NCBI RefSeq assembly: GCF_014652475.1
Contig: NZ_BMYW01000001.1
Span: 292,497-356,496, forward strand
Direction of reading: 5' to 3'
Length of the DNA stretch: 64,000 nucleotides
Source of the DNA: Vogesella alkaliphila
GTDB taxonomy: Bacteria > Pseudomonadota > Gammaproteobacteria > Burkholderiales > Chromobacteriaceae
Part shown: positions 48,380 through 57,041 of the stretch, in pieces
How the letters are laid out: every line of letters begins with the position of its first letter
How positions within the stretch are numbered: the stretch's first letter is position 1
Made by a program: the position numbers and the translations under genes
Notes under the pieces: model-generated
Told to the model about the DNA's origin: nothing
Seen by the model: the letters and a program-made list of their open reading frames with translations, nothing else
The model's database searches: none

Positions 48380-49630
48380 ATGAGCCATCCCGCCCCCATC
48401 ATCATCGTCGGTGCCGGCCATGCCGGCGGCCGCGCCGCGCTGGCCTTGCGCGAACAGGGTTACGCCGGCCACCTGCTGCTGATCGGCGACGAGCCGCACC
48501 TGCCGTACGAGCGTCCGGCGCTGTCCAAGCAGCTGCTGCTGGACAGCCAGCCGGCGGACGCCTGCCACATCGGCAGCGCCGAACAGTACCAGGCACAAGC
48601 CATCGAGCGGCTGGCCGGCGTGCGCGTCGCCGCCATCCAGCCGCAGGCGCGGCGCATTCGCCTGCACGACGGCCGCGAGCTGGATTACCACCGGCTGCTG
48701 CTGGCTACCGGCGGCCGCGCACGCCATGCCAGTTTGCCGGGGGCCGATCTCGCCGGCGTGCAGCTGCTGCGCACGCTGGACGACGCCGCCGCGCTGCAGC
48801 CACGGCTGCAGGCCGGGCAGCGACTGCTGGTGGTCGGCGGCGGTTTCATCGGGCTGGAGGTCGCCGCCAGCGCGCGCCAGCTGGGCTGCGCAGTGACGGT
48901 GCTGGAAGCCGGCGACAGGTTGGCCGCACGCGCCTTGCCGCCGCTGATTTCCGAAAAACTGCTGGCGTTGCACCGCGCGCGTGGCGTGGAAGTGCGCCTT
49001 GGCTGCCAGATCGCGGCCTTCCGCGGCGACGGCAGCGTCAGCGCGGTGGCGCTGGCCGATGGCGAGCTGCTGGCCTGCGACACGGTACTGGTCGGCATCG
49101 GCATCCAGCCCAACACCGAGCTGGCCGCCGCCGCCGGGCTGGCGGTGGGCAACGGCATCCGCGTCGATGCCCGGCTGCGCACCAGCGACGCGCACATCTA
49201 CGCGGTGGGCGACGTCTGCGAGTTTCCCTGCCCCGTCAGCGGCCAGCCGCAGCGGCTGGAAACCTGGCGCAATGCTGAGGAACAGGGCCGCCACGTAGCA
49301 CGCAGCCTGCTGGGTGCCGACGACGCCTATGCCGCGCTGCCGTGGTTCTGGTCCGACCAGTTCGACCACAGCCTGCAACTGGCCGGCCAGCTGCAGGCTG
49401 CGGCCAACTGTGTGACCCGTGCGCTGCCGGATGACGGCGTGCTGCTGTTCTACCTCGATGCGGCGGAGCGCCTGCAGGGCGCCTGCGGCTGGGGCGCCGG
49501 CAACAGCATCGCCCGCGACATCAAGCTGGCGGAGATGCTGATCCGCAGCGGCAAGGCGCTGCCCGCCGCCGCGCTGGCCGACCCGGCCAGCAGCCTGAAA
49601 TCCCTGCTCAAAGGAGTGACCAGTGTCTAA
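48380..49630 (+). CDS. mocF: MocF-like FAD-dependent ferredoxin reductase
   Basis: The 416-residue protein has an FAD-binding GAGHAGGRAAL at the N terminus, an NAD(P)H-binding GGGFIGLEVAASA (about 153-165), the second FAD motif YAVGDV near 275 and a C-terminal Reductase_C-type domain. It reduces the Rieske ferredoxin for the desaturase-like oxygenase. The gene overlaps the following TIM-barrel gene by 8 nt, so the four genes are translationally coupled. It resembles the ferredoxin reductases of bacterial oxygenase systems in general; the Moc assignment rests on gene order. Confidence 0.85.
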   Translation: MSHPAPIIIVGAGHAGGRAALALREQGYAGHLLLIGDEPHLPYERPALSKQLLLDSQPADACHIGSAEQYQAQAIERLAGVRVAAIQPQARRIRLHDGRELDYHRLLLATGGRARHASLPGADLAGVQLLRTLDDAAALQPRLQAGQRLLVVGGGFIGLEVAASARQLGCAVTVLEAGDRLAARALPPLISEKLLALHRARGVEVRLGCQIAAFRGDGSVSAVALADGELLACDTVLVGIGIQPNTELAAAAGLAVGNGIRVDARLRTSDAHIYAVGDVCEFPCPVSGQPQRLETWRNAEEQGRHVARSLLGADDAYAALPWFWSDQFDHSLQLAGQLQAAANCVTRALPDDGVLLFYLDAAERLQGACGWGAGNSIARDIKLAEMLIRSGKALPAAALADPASSLKSLLKGVTSV

Positions 49631-50459
49631 GCAGTTGCTGATCTTTCAATCGATGTGGGCGATGGAAGGCATCCATCCCCACGGCCACACCGCCAGCGTG
49701 GAGGACAACCTGCAGCAGCTGGCCGCCGCCGGCTTCGACGGCTTTACCGACCACTACTACCGGCGCGCGCACGTGCAGCGGCTGGCGACCAGCGCCCGGG
49801 AGCTGGGCCTGCAGGCCGAGGGCCAGGTGTTCCCCACCGATATCGACGGCCTGCAGCCGGCGCTGGAGCTGGGCAGCGAGTTCGGCTGCCACCACATCAC
49901 CATCCAGGCCGACCTGCGCCCGCGCACGCTGCGCGAGGCGGTGCGGGTGCTGGAAGGCTGGCAGCGGCTGGCGGAGCAGGTGGATTTCCCGGTGCTGGTG
50001 GAAACCCACCGCTACCGGCTGACCAACGATCTGCTGTTCACGCTGGATGTGCTGCAACAGCTGCCTGACCTCAAGCTGCTGGCCGACCTGTCGCACTACG
50101 TGGTGGCGCGCGAGCTGCCGCTGCCGCCGGCGGCGGCGGATCAGCAGCAGATCCACACCATTCTGGATCACAGCTGGGGTTTTCACGGCCGGGTGTCCAA
50201 CGGCCATCAGGTGCAGGTGCCGCTGCGCTTTGCCCAGCACCAGCCGTGGCTGGCTGTGTTCCAGGACTGGTGGCGCTACGGCATGCACAGCTGGCGCGCG
50301 CGCGCGGCGGCGGGCGACACGCTGTCGTTCACCTGCGAGCTGGGGCCGGCGCCGTATGCCATCACCGGTGCCGACGGGCTGGACATCACCGACCGCTGGC
50401 AAGAGTCGCTGCAGCTGAAAGCTATCGTCGAGCAGTTGTGGCGGGAGGTGGCGGTGTAG
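49623..50459 (+). CDS. TIM-barrel sugar isomerase/epimerase-like protein of the moc operon
   Basis: The 278-residue protein is predicted to be a xylose-isomerase-like TIM barrel: FDGFTDHYY, HHITIQADLRP, PVLVETHRYRLTND with the metal-ligand Glu and His, and LLADLSHYVVARE with Asp. I chose the GTG at 49623, which overlaps the reductase stop and has AAGGAG upstream. The loop around DHSWGFHGRVSNGHQVQVP is unlike IolE, IolH or IolI. It may process the product of the oxygenase, for example an inosose or inosamine stereoisomer. Function is otherwise unknown. Confidence 0.7.
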   Translation: MSKQLLIFQSMWAMEGIHPHGHTASVEDNLQQLAAAGFDGFTDHYYRRAHVQRLATSARELGLQAEGQVFPTDIDGLQPALELGSEFGCHHITIQADLRPRTLREAVRVLEGWQRLAEQVDFPVLVETHRYRLTNDLLFTLDVLQQLPDLKLLADLSHYVVARELPLPPAAADQQQIHTILDHSWGFHGRVSNGHQVQVPLRFAQHQPWLAVFQDWWRYGMHSWRARAAAGDTLSFTCELGPAPYAITGADGLDITDRWQESLQLKAIVEQLWREVAV

Positions 50460-50610
50460 CGGGGCAGGGCAGGGCGTCATCGGCCTGCCGCAGGTCTATG
50501 ATTTGTCGTCCTCTGGCCAAGGGGGCAGCTTGGCGCAGTCATAGAAACCGTACCATTTTCTACGTACAAAAAAATGCGGTTCCCTGATCTGAACGCAGTC
50601 ATAAGCGAAC

Positions 50611-51954
50611 CTACAAAACTGAGGTCGACTCAGCCAGCTTGTCGCGCTGTCGTCGTATGCCATGAAAGATGGCCTCAGCCACATCGGCTGGAAAATCTGA
50701 CGGCAGACCTGCCTGTACCTCCTGTAAGACTTTGTCTGTGGTGTCGGCCAATTCGTTAAGCAGGTCTTTGGCCCATGCTTCGGTCAGGCCGCTGCTGCGC
50801 GCTTGCGCCAGCCAGTGGCGTGGCTGGATGCGATCAATCAAGTAGTGGTTGCTTTGCCCGCGTACGGCCATCGCGAGCTTGGCTTTTTGCGGCGCGAGTT
50901 TGCCGGCGCCATGGCCGATGATGGGGTGGGCGGACAGGATGTCGTATAGCGGCGTGGCACGGTAGCGGCCACCTGGCAGATGGAACAGGCTGAAGTTCTT
51001 GGCGTGGCCGTCGGTGGCGGCCAGCAACCAGAACACCACCTGAGCCTTGAAGAACTGGCGGCGGTCGATCTCACTGCTTTCCGATCCGGCCAGAATGTCG
51101 AGGATGCGAGCGATGCCGGGGCCGCCGTCGCTCTGGTATTTGAGGTGGGGCGGGGTGGCCGTGGCTTGGCACAGGTCTTCTTGCGGCAGGCGCATCAACC
51201 AGCTACCGTCGATGGATAGGCGGCGGTCAAAGCGTTCGACGATCAATACTTTCTGTTCTTCAAAGTGAGCGATGTCGCAACGGGCTACCGACAAGCCGAA
51301 TGCGGCCACCAGCCGTGCACACAGCCATTCGTTCTCGACCGAGCTGCGCATGTCGGCCGCCATGCCTCCTACCAGCCCCAGTGGCAGTTTGAAAATATGG
51401 GTGGTGGGCGTATTGCCCAGAGGGCGTTGCCAGCGACCATCATGGTAGAGCAGGGCGGTTTTTTCTTGCGCCCCGGCGATGGACAGGCGCAAGTCGGTGA
51501 CGAGATCCGTCTGGCCGGGTAAGCCTGGGCGTACGGTTTGACGCAGCAGGTTAGCGATGGCGGCTTCGTCCAGCGTCTCGCCGGTGATGCTCTGCAGGTG
51601 TTGCGGTGTTTCGCCCTCTGGCAGCAGTTGCAGCGCGCCCACACAGTCGCGCCCCAGTGCCGTCAGGAGGGTGAACGGCGCGCTGTCGGTCAGTTGGTGG
51701 TGCTGTGCCAGACGACGGCGAATGGCATCGCTATCGGGTAGCAGGTTATCGAAGTAGGCACTGACCACTGCTCCACGATAAGCGGCATTGCCGGGTAAAA
51801 ACGGCAGCGACAGTGACAGTGGCCGCGCCTGCGGGTGACTGGGCCAGCTGTCGTGGTAGCTGAAGGTTTCGCCGCTGCGGGTGAGTGTCCACTCGCCAAC
51901 GAGCAGGCCGTTCATCCACACATTCAGCTGTTGCCGATGACTTTTACGGCCCAT
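50611..51954 (-). CDS. hipA: HipA-family serine/threonine kinase toxin
   Basis: This 447-residue HipA toxin has an N-terminal subdomain typical of HipA, the regulatory autophosphorylation segment RLSIAGAQEKTALL (Ser158, matching Ser150 of E. coli HipA), and the catalytic-loop Asp/Asn in TDGHAKNFS (about 315-324). Family members phosphorylate aminoacyl-tRNA synthetases and cause dormancy. The start at 51954 lies one base after the hipB stop, so the antitoxin is made first. An earlier in-frame start would overlap hipB. It is the terminal gene before a 150-bp gap to the moc-like operon, which converges on it. Confidence 0.9.
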   Translation of the reverse strand: MGRKSHRQQLNVWMNGLLVGEWTLTRSGETFSYHDSWPSHPQARPLSLSLPFLPGNAAYRGAVVSAYFDNLLPDSDAIRRRLAQHHQLTDSAPFTLLTALGRDCVGALQLLPEGETPQHLQSITGETLDEAAIANLLRQTVRPGLPGQTDLVTDLRLSIAGAQEKTALLYHDGRWQRPLGNTPTTHIFKLPLGLVGGMAADMRSSVENEWLCARLVAAFGLSVARCDIAHFEEQKVLIVERFDRRLSIDGSWLMRLPQEDLCQATATPPHLKYQSDGGPGIARILDILAGSESSEIDRRQFFKAQVVFWLLAATDGHAKNFSLFHLPGGRYRATPLYDILSAHPIIGHGAGKLAPQKAKLAMAVRGQSNHYLIDRIQPRHWLAQARSSGLTEAWAKDLLNELADTTDKVLQEVQAGLPSDFPADVAEAIFHGIRRQRDKLAESTSVL

Positions 51955-51955
51955 C

Positions 51956-52207
51956 TCACCAAGCCTCGTCGCTGACTGCCGGCGGTTTGTCATCGCGGGT
52001 GTGGATCACCAGTTCGGCATCCAGCGCCCGCAACAGCTTGCTCAGCCGCTCAACACTGGCCGCAGCGGGCCTGGCTTCTAGTCGGGCATAACTTTGCTGG
52101 CTGATGCCAAGCCGCTCGGCCAGCTGTGTCTGGGTCAGTCCGGCGCGCTGGCGCAGGCTGCGCAACATGGCTGGCAATTGTTCCGGTGTGATGATGGGGT
52201 AGTGCAT
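51956..52207 (-). CDS. hipB: HipB-family antitoxin (XRE-type HTH)
   Basis: The 83-residue protein has an XRE helix-turn-helix (RAGLTQTQLAERLGISQQSYARLEARP, about 21-47) and a short C-terminal tail that ends in Trp, as in other HipB proteins. It neutralises HipA and represses the operon. A large perfect inverted repeat 41-88 bp upstream of its start is the evident operator. Confidence 0.9.
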   Translation of the reverse strand: MHYPIITPEQLPAMLRSLRQRAGLTQTQLAERLGISQQSYARLEARPAAASVERLSKLLRALDAELVIHTRDDKPPAVSDEAW

Positions 52208-52247
52208 GGTGCCAGGCTCCGCATTCGACTCGTCTTACATGCTAGGA

Positions 52248-52295
52248 GTTGTAAACAATAAATACAACACGTAAGTTGTATTTATTGTTTACAAC
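52248..52295. promoter_or_regulatory. hipBA operator, 21-bp perfect inverted repeat
   Basis: Arms 52248-52268 and 52275-52295 are perfect complements across a 6-bp spacer (ACGTAA). Each arm itself starts GTTGT and ends ACAAC, so up to four half-sites are present. It sits in the promoter region of hipB and fits cooperative binding by HipB dimers. Confidence 0.8.
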
Positions 52296-52516
52296 ACATA
52301 AGGTGTGACGATTGTGGGCGGCTTGGGATGGGTTAAGGTCAAATCCCATTGGGAATACCTGCAAAAACGCAAAAAATCTTGTGACAGTTTTTGGCGAGGG
52401 CCTTCTCGGTGCCATTACCGGTGTCTGCGACCAATTTTCGCCTAAGTTACTGTATTTAAAAGAGAGGCTGCTTGGCTTGAACTTGGAGGCATGTAACGTA
52501 CGGCAGATTATTTGGC

Positions 52517-52561
<45 letters not shown>

Positions 52562-52566
52562 CATAT

Positions 52567-52605
52567 AAACCCCTGATTCAATTGAAAAATTGGATCAGGG
52601 GTTTT
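52567..52605 (+). terminator. Strong Rho-independent terminator after the tRNA fragment
   Basis: AACCCCTGAT with CAATT pairs with AATTG and ATCAGGGGTT (one bulged position) and is followed by TT. It looks like the original tRNA terminator. Confidence 0.8.
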
Positions 52606-52626
52606 GTGCATTTCCACCCGTGGTTT

Positions 52627-52673
52627 GGGCACAGCACCTGTTCTGTGCCCATTTTTGTGCCCGGTGTGTGCCC
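52627..52673. repeat. GTGCCC repeats resembling integrase arm sites
   Basis: GTGCCC at 52645, 52657 and 52668 (steps of 12 and 11 bp) and an inverted GGGCAC at 52627 form a phased cluster. Such clusters beside a tRNA-derived core are typical of attP arms. No integrase gene follows. Confidence 0.4.
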
Positions 52674-52923
52674 AGTTGAGATCTGAAGTGGCGATCAAGA
52701 TGGATTTGCGCGACTGGCCGATCTGTTACAGCCTCGGTGGGTAGCAAGACACGGTTGCTTTACGTGAGAAGGCGGACGGTATCCGAGCAACAGCTTGAAG
52801 AGGCATCTTGGCCGGATATCCGGGTAGCCCCACTGACGGCGCACTGCTGGCGATCAGCAGCACATGGCCATGCCACTGCTCATCGGTCGGCGACCCGATA
52901 AAGCGGCCGAAACCGGCAGAATG

Positions 52924-52960
52924 TAAAAAAACCCTTACCGGATCCCAAGCCGGTAAGGGT
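52924..52960 (-). terminator. Rho-independent terminator of the mmsA operon
   Basis: Stem ACCCTTACCGG / CCGGTAAGGGT is followed on the minus strand by seven T. Confidence 0.88.
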
Positions 52961-52990
52961 GTCAACGTCGAGCAACAACAGCAGGGTAAG

Positions 52991-54484
52991 TTACAGGCTC
53001 GGGAAGGCGAATTGCGACGCCTCGTGGCTGGCGCGCTGCGGCCAACGTTGGGTGATGGTCTTGCGCTTGGTGTAGAAGCGCACGCCATCCGGGCCGTAGG
53101 CATGCAGATCGCCGAACAGCGAACGCTTCCAGCCGCCAAAGCTGTGGTAGGCCACCGGCACCGGCAGCGGCACGTTGACGCCGACCATGCCGACTTCGAT
53201 CTCGTCGCAGAACAGACGCGCGGCTTCGCCATCGCGGGTGAACAGGCAGGTGCCGTTGCCGTATTCGTGGTCGTTGATCAGCTGCATCGCCGCTTCCAGG
53301 CTGCCGACGCGCACGATGCACAGTACCGGCCCGAAGATTTCCTCGCGGTAGATGCTCATCTCCGGGGTGACCTTGTCGAACAGCGTGCCGCCGACAAAGA
53401 AGCCGGCTTCGCAACCGGCCACCGACAGCTGGCGGCCATCCACCACCAGCTCGGCACCCTGCGCCACACCGCTGTCGATATAGCCCTTCACCTTGTCGCG
53501 TGCCGCGCCGGTAACCAGCGGGCCCATGTCCAGGCCGCAGGAGGTGCCGGCACCGATCTTCAGCGCCGTAATCTTCGGCACCAGTTTTTCCACCAGCTTG
53601 TCGGCTACCTGGTCGCCCACCGCTACTACCACCGAGATCGCCATGCAGCGCTCGCCGCAGGAGCCGTACGCCGCGCCCATCAGCGCGTTGACGGTGTTGT
53701 CGAGGTCGGCATCCGGCAGTACCACGGCGTGGTTCTTGGCGCCGCCCAGCGCCTGCACGCGCTTGCCGCGGCGGGTACCTTCGCTGTAGATGTACTCGGC
53801 GATCGGGGTGGAGCCGACAAAGCTCAGTGCCTTCACTTCCGGCGCCTCGATCAGCGCGTCAACGGCAGCCTTGTCACCGTGCACCACGTTGATCACGCCC
53901 TTGGGCAGGCCGGCTTCATGCAGCAGCTGGGCGATGAACAGGGTGGAGCTCGGGTCGCGCTCGGACGGCTTGAGGATGAAGCAGTTGCCGCACACGATGG
54001 CCAGCGGGTACATCCACAGTGGCACCATGGCCGGGAAGTTGAACGGGGTGATGCCGGCCACCACGCCCAGCGGCTGGTGGTCGGACCAGCTGTCGATATT
54101 CGGGCCGACGTTGCGGTTGTATTCGCCCTTCAGCAGCTCGGGTGCGCCGCAGGCGTATTCCACGTTCTCGATGCCGCGCTGCAGCTCGCCGACTGCATCT
54201 TCGATGGTCTTGCCATGCTCTTCGCTGATCATGGCGGCGATCTTGTCGCGGTTGGCTTCCAGCAGCTGCTTGAAGCGGAACATCACCTGCGCGCGCTTGG
54301 CCGGCGGGGTGTTGCGCCAGGCCGGGAACGCCGCCTTGGCCGCGTCGATGGCGGCCTGGATGGTGGCCTGGTCGGCCAGCGCCACCTGGCGCACGGCTTC
54401 GCCGATGGACGGGTTGAACACCGGGGCGGTGTGGCCAGCGTTGGTGACGAGCTCACCATTGATCAGATGGGCGATGGTAGTCAT
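52991..54484 (-). CDS. mmsA: Methylmalonate-semialdehyde dehydrogenase (CoA-acylating)
   Basis: The 497-residue aldehyde dehydrogenase is a paralogue of IolA at 38670. It has [29 protein letters not shown] and the catalytic Cys in [10 protein letters not shown]. It follows an omega-amino-acid aminotransferase gene on the same strand. Together they would convert beta-alanine or 3-aminoisobutyrate to malonate or methylmalonate semialdehyde and then acetyl- or propionyl-CoA. The gene ends 31 bp before the terminator at 52924-52960. Confidence 0.92.
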   Translation of the reverse strand: MTTIAHLINGELVTNAGHTAPVFNPSIGEAVRQVALADQATIQAAIDAAKAAFPAWRNTPPAKRAQVMFRFKQLLEANRDKIAAMISEEHGKTIEDAVGELQRGIENVEYACGAPELLKGEYNRNVGPNIDSWSDHQPLGVVAGITPFNFPAMVPLWMYPLAIVCGNCFILKPSERDPSSTLFIAQLLHEAGLPKGVINVVHGDKAAVDALIEAPEVKALSFVGSTPIAEYIYSEGTRRGKRVQALGGAKNHAVVLPDADLDNTVNALMGAAYGSCGERCMAISVVVAVGDQVADKLVEKLVPKITALKIGAGTSCGLDMGPLVTGAARDKVKGYIDSGVAQGAELVVDGRQLSVAGCEAGFFVGGTLFDKVTPEMSIYREEIFGPVLCIVRVGSLEAAMQLINDHEYGNGTCLFTRDGEAARLFCDEIEVGMVGVNVPLPVPVAYHSFGGWKRSLFGDLHAYGPDGVRFYTKRKTITQRWPQRASHEASQFAFPSL

Positions 54485-54521
54485 GTTTTTACTCTCTGGT
54501 ATGCGGGAAATCGGTTGGCGA

Positions 54522-55862
54522 TCAGGCGGTCTGGTTCAGCACATCGCCCACGGCATCGAACAGCGTGTCCAGCTGCTGCGCGGTGGTGTTGAAAGTCGGC
54601 CCGAACTGCAGCGTGTCGCCACCGAAGCGCACGTAGAAACCGGCCTGCCACAGCTTGATGCCGGCCTCGTACGGGCGGATGGCGGCGTCGCCATCGCGTG
54701 CAGCCAACTGGATGGCGCCGGCCAGCCCGCAGTTGCGGATGTCCACTACGTGGCGGCTGCCCTTGAGACTGTGCAGCTTTTCCTCGAACACCGGAGCCAG
54801 CGCGGCGGATTGCTCGATCAACTGGTCGCGCTGCAGCAGCTCCAGGGTGGCAAGACCGGCGGCGCAAGCCACCGGGTGGCCGGAGTAGGTGTAGCCGTGG
54901 GTGAATTCGATCATGTGCTCGGGCGTGCCCTGCTGCATGAAGGTGTTGTAGATCTCGCTGGAGGCAATCACTGCGCCCAGCGGAATGGCGCCGTTGGTTA
55001 CCTGTTTGGCGGTATTCATGATGTCCGGGGTGACACCGAAGTATTCGGAGCCGGTCCACTTGCCCATGCGGCCGAAGGCGGTGATCACCTCGTCGAAAAT
55101 CAGCAGGATGCCGTGCTGGCTGCAAATCTCGCGCAGGCGCTGCAGGTAGCCCTGCGGCGGCACGATCACGCCGGCGGAGCCGGACATCGGCTCCACGATC
55201 ACCGCGGCGATGTTCGACGCGTCGTGCAGCTCGATCAGCTTCAGCAGCTCGTTGGCCAGCTCCACGCCGCCGGTCTCGGCCATGCCCTTGGTGAACGCCA
55301 TGCCCGGCTGCAGGGTGTGCGGCAGGTGGTCGGCGTCCATCAGTTGGCCGTATAGCTTGCGGTTGCCGCCGATGCCGCCGAGCGCGGTACCAGCGATGTT
55401 CACGCCGTGGTAGCCACGAGCGCGGCCGATGAAGCGGGTCTTGCTCGGCTGGCCTTTCAGGCGCCAGTAGGCTTTGGCCATCTTCACCGCGGTGTCGGCA
55501 CATTCGGAGCCGGAGCCGGTGAACAGCACGTGGTTCAGGCCGTCCGGCATGATGCCGGCGATCTTGTCGGCCAGGCGGAAGGCCAGCGGGTGGCCGTACT
55601 GGAAGCCCGGCGCGTAGTCCAGGGTGCCAAGCTGGCGGGCTACTGCTTCCTGGATTTCCGGACGGTTGTGGCCGGCGCCGCAGGTCCACAGGCCGGACAG
55701 GCTGTCGAAAATGCGGCGGCCTTTGTCGTCGATGAAGTAGTTGTTCTCGGCGCCCACGATGATGCGCGGATCACGCTTGAACGCGCGGTTGGCCGAAAAC
55801 GGCATCCACTGGGCATCGAGATTCAGATCGCTGACGGCAAATTGGTCGTTGCAGTTGTTCAT
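54522..55862 (-). CDS. Omega-amino acid:pyruvate (beta-alanine-pyruvate) aminotransferase
   Basis: The 446-residue class III PLP aminotransferase starts with LDAQWMPFSANRAFKRDPR, typical of the beta-alanine:pyruvate group. LLIFDEVITAFGRMGKW carries the cofactor-binding Asp, and the PLP Lys is in NTAKQVTNGAIPLGA. It transfers the amino group of beta-alanine or a related omega-amino acid to pyruvate and forms an operon with mmsA (37 bp apart). A divergent LysR gene and a CRP-like box lie upstream. Confidence 0.9.
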   Translation of the reverse strand: MNNCNDQFAVSDLNLDAQWMPFSANRAFKRDPRIIVGAENNYFIDDKGRRIFDSLSGLWTCGAGHNRPEIQEAVARQLGTLDYAPGFQYGHPLAFRLADKIAGIMPDGLNHVLFTGSGSECADTAVKMAKAYWRLKGQPSKTRFIGRARGYHGVNIAGTALGGIGGNRKLYGQLMDADHLPHTLQPGMAFTKGMAETGGVELANELLKLIELHDASNIAAVIVEPMSGSAGVIVPPQGYLQRLREICSQHGILLIFDEVITAFGRMGKWTGSEYFGVTPDIMNTAKQVTNGAIPLGAVIASSEIYNTFMQQGTPEHMIEFTHGYTYSGHPVACAAGLATLELLQRDQLIEQSAALAPVFEEKLHSLKGSRHVVDIRNCGLAGAIQLAARDGDAAIRPYEAGIKLWQAGFYVRFGGDTLQFGPTFNTTAQQLDTLFDAVGDVLNQTA

Positions 55863-55916
55863 GACGTGGCTCCTGTGAGCGCTGTGTTGATGGTGTTAGC
55901 TTGCACCAGGAGTAAA

Positions 55917-55932
55917 TGTGAGTTAAATCACA
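55917..55932. promoter_or_regulatory. CRP-like box TGTGAGTTAAATCACA
   Basis: A perfect TGTGA-N6-TCACA lies in the 103-bp region between the aminotransferase and LysR genes. It equals the consensus CRP half-sites. It could also serve as the LysR dyad. Confidence 0.6.
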
Positions 55933-55965
55933 TCTTTCTCACGTTAAGTTGAGTATTTATTAAAC

Positions 55966-56883
55966 ATGAGCAAGAAGGCATCCCTGAGCCAGGTCAGCGA
56001 CTTCGATATCCGCCTGCTGCGCCTGTTCAAGACCGTGGCCGAGTGCGGCGGCTTTTCGGCGGCGGAAAGCGTGCTGGGCATCAGCCGCTCGGCGATCAGC
56101 CTGCACATGGGCGACCTGGAAAAGCGCCTTGGCATCCGCCTGTGCCAGCGCGGGCGCGCCGGTTTTGCGCTTACCGACGAAGGGCGCGAGGTGCTGCACG
56201 CCAGCCAGAGCCTGCTGGCGGCGATCGAAGGCTTCCGCAGCCAGGTGAACCAGCTGCACCAGCAGCTGCGCGGCGAGCTGAACATCGGCATCGTCAACAG
56301 CCTGGTGACGCAGTCGCGCATGCGCATCACCCAGTCGCTACGCGCGCTGAGCGAACAGGGGCCGGGGGTGCGCATCAATATCGGCATGATGACGCCCAGC
56401 GACATCGAGCTGAAAGTGCTGGACGGCCAGCTGCACGTCGGCGTGGTGCCGCTGGTCAGCCCGCTGGCCGGGCTGGACTACATCCCGCTATACGACGAGC
56501 ACTCGCTGCTGTACTGCAGTCAGGGCCACCCGCTGTTCTGGCGTGCCGATGCCGATATCAGCGACGCCGACATCGCCGCCGCGCCGGCGGTGCAGCCGAG
56601 CTTCCGCCTGCCGCCGGAGGCGCAGCAGTGCCAGCAGCTGCTGGGCGGCAGCGCCACCGCCAGCGACCGCGAAGGCATCGCCTTCCTGATTCTCACCGGC
56701 CGCTACATCGGCTACCTGCCGGACCACTTTGCCGCCAGCTGGGTGGCGCAGGGCAAGCTGCGTGCTATTCGACCGGCCGATCGCCATTACCAGGTGCCGC
56801 TGGTGGTGGCCACGCGCCGGGGGCGGCGGCCCAACCTGGTGCTGGAGAAATTCCTGCACGAGCTGGCGGTCAGCAGCGACTGA
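55966..56883 (+). CDS. LysR-family transcriptional regulator
   Basis: The 305-residue LysR protein has its HTH near residues 26-45 (GGFSAAESVLGISRSAISLHMG) followed by an effector-binding domain. It is divergent from the omega-aminotransferase/mmsA operon and probably controls it in response to an omega-amino acid. The ATG at 55966 directly follows the AT-rich divergent promoter. Start codons of the divergent pair are 104 bp apart. Confidence 0.87.
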   Translation: MSKKASLSQVSDFDIRLLRLFKTVAECGGFSAAESVLGISRSAISLHMGDLEKRLGIRLCQRGRAGFALTDEGREVLHASQSLLAAIEGFRSQVNQLHQQLRGELNIGIVNSLVTQSRMRITQSLRALSEQGPGVRINIGMMTPSDIELKVLDGQLHVGVVPLVSPLAGLDYIPLYDEHSLLYCSQGHPLFWRADADISDADIAAAPAVQPSFRLPPEAQQCQQLLGGSATASDREGIAFLILTGRYIGYLPDHFAASWVAQGKLRAIRPADRHYQVPLVVATRRGRRPNLVLEKFLHELAVSSD

Positions 56884-56996
56884 CACGCCGCGCCCACCGG
56901 GGTCGCCGTTGATGCATTTCGGGTTTTCTATGGAAATCGGTTTGCGGATGGCTATCGCCGCCGCCGTTTTTATCGCATCCTGCGCAGCATTGCCGT

Positions 56997-57014
56997 GCGG
57001 CCAACGTTGGCCGC
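56997..57014. repeat. Perfect 18-bp palindrome made of two GCGGCCAAC motifs
   Basis: GCGGCCAACGTTGGCCGC, two 9-mer copies fused head to head without a loop, lies in the gap before the HD-GYP gene. Confidence 0.7.
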
Positions 57015-57041
57015 AAACGACCCATCTCACCCGGAAACCGC

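Noticed and set aside
52689..52925. Integrase gene start after the GTGCCC repeats
   Set aside because: The frame beginning near 52689 stops after about 17 codons and shows no integrase motif.
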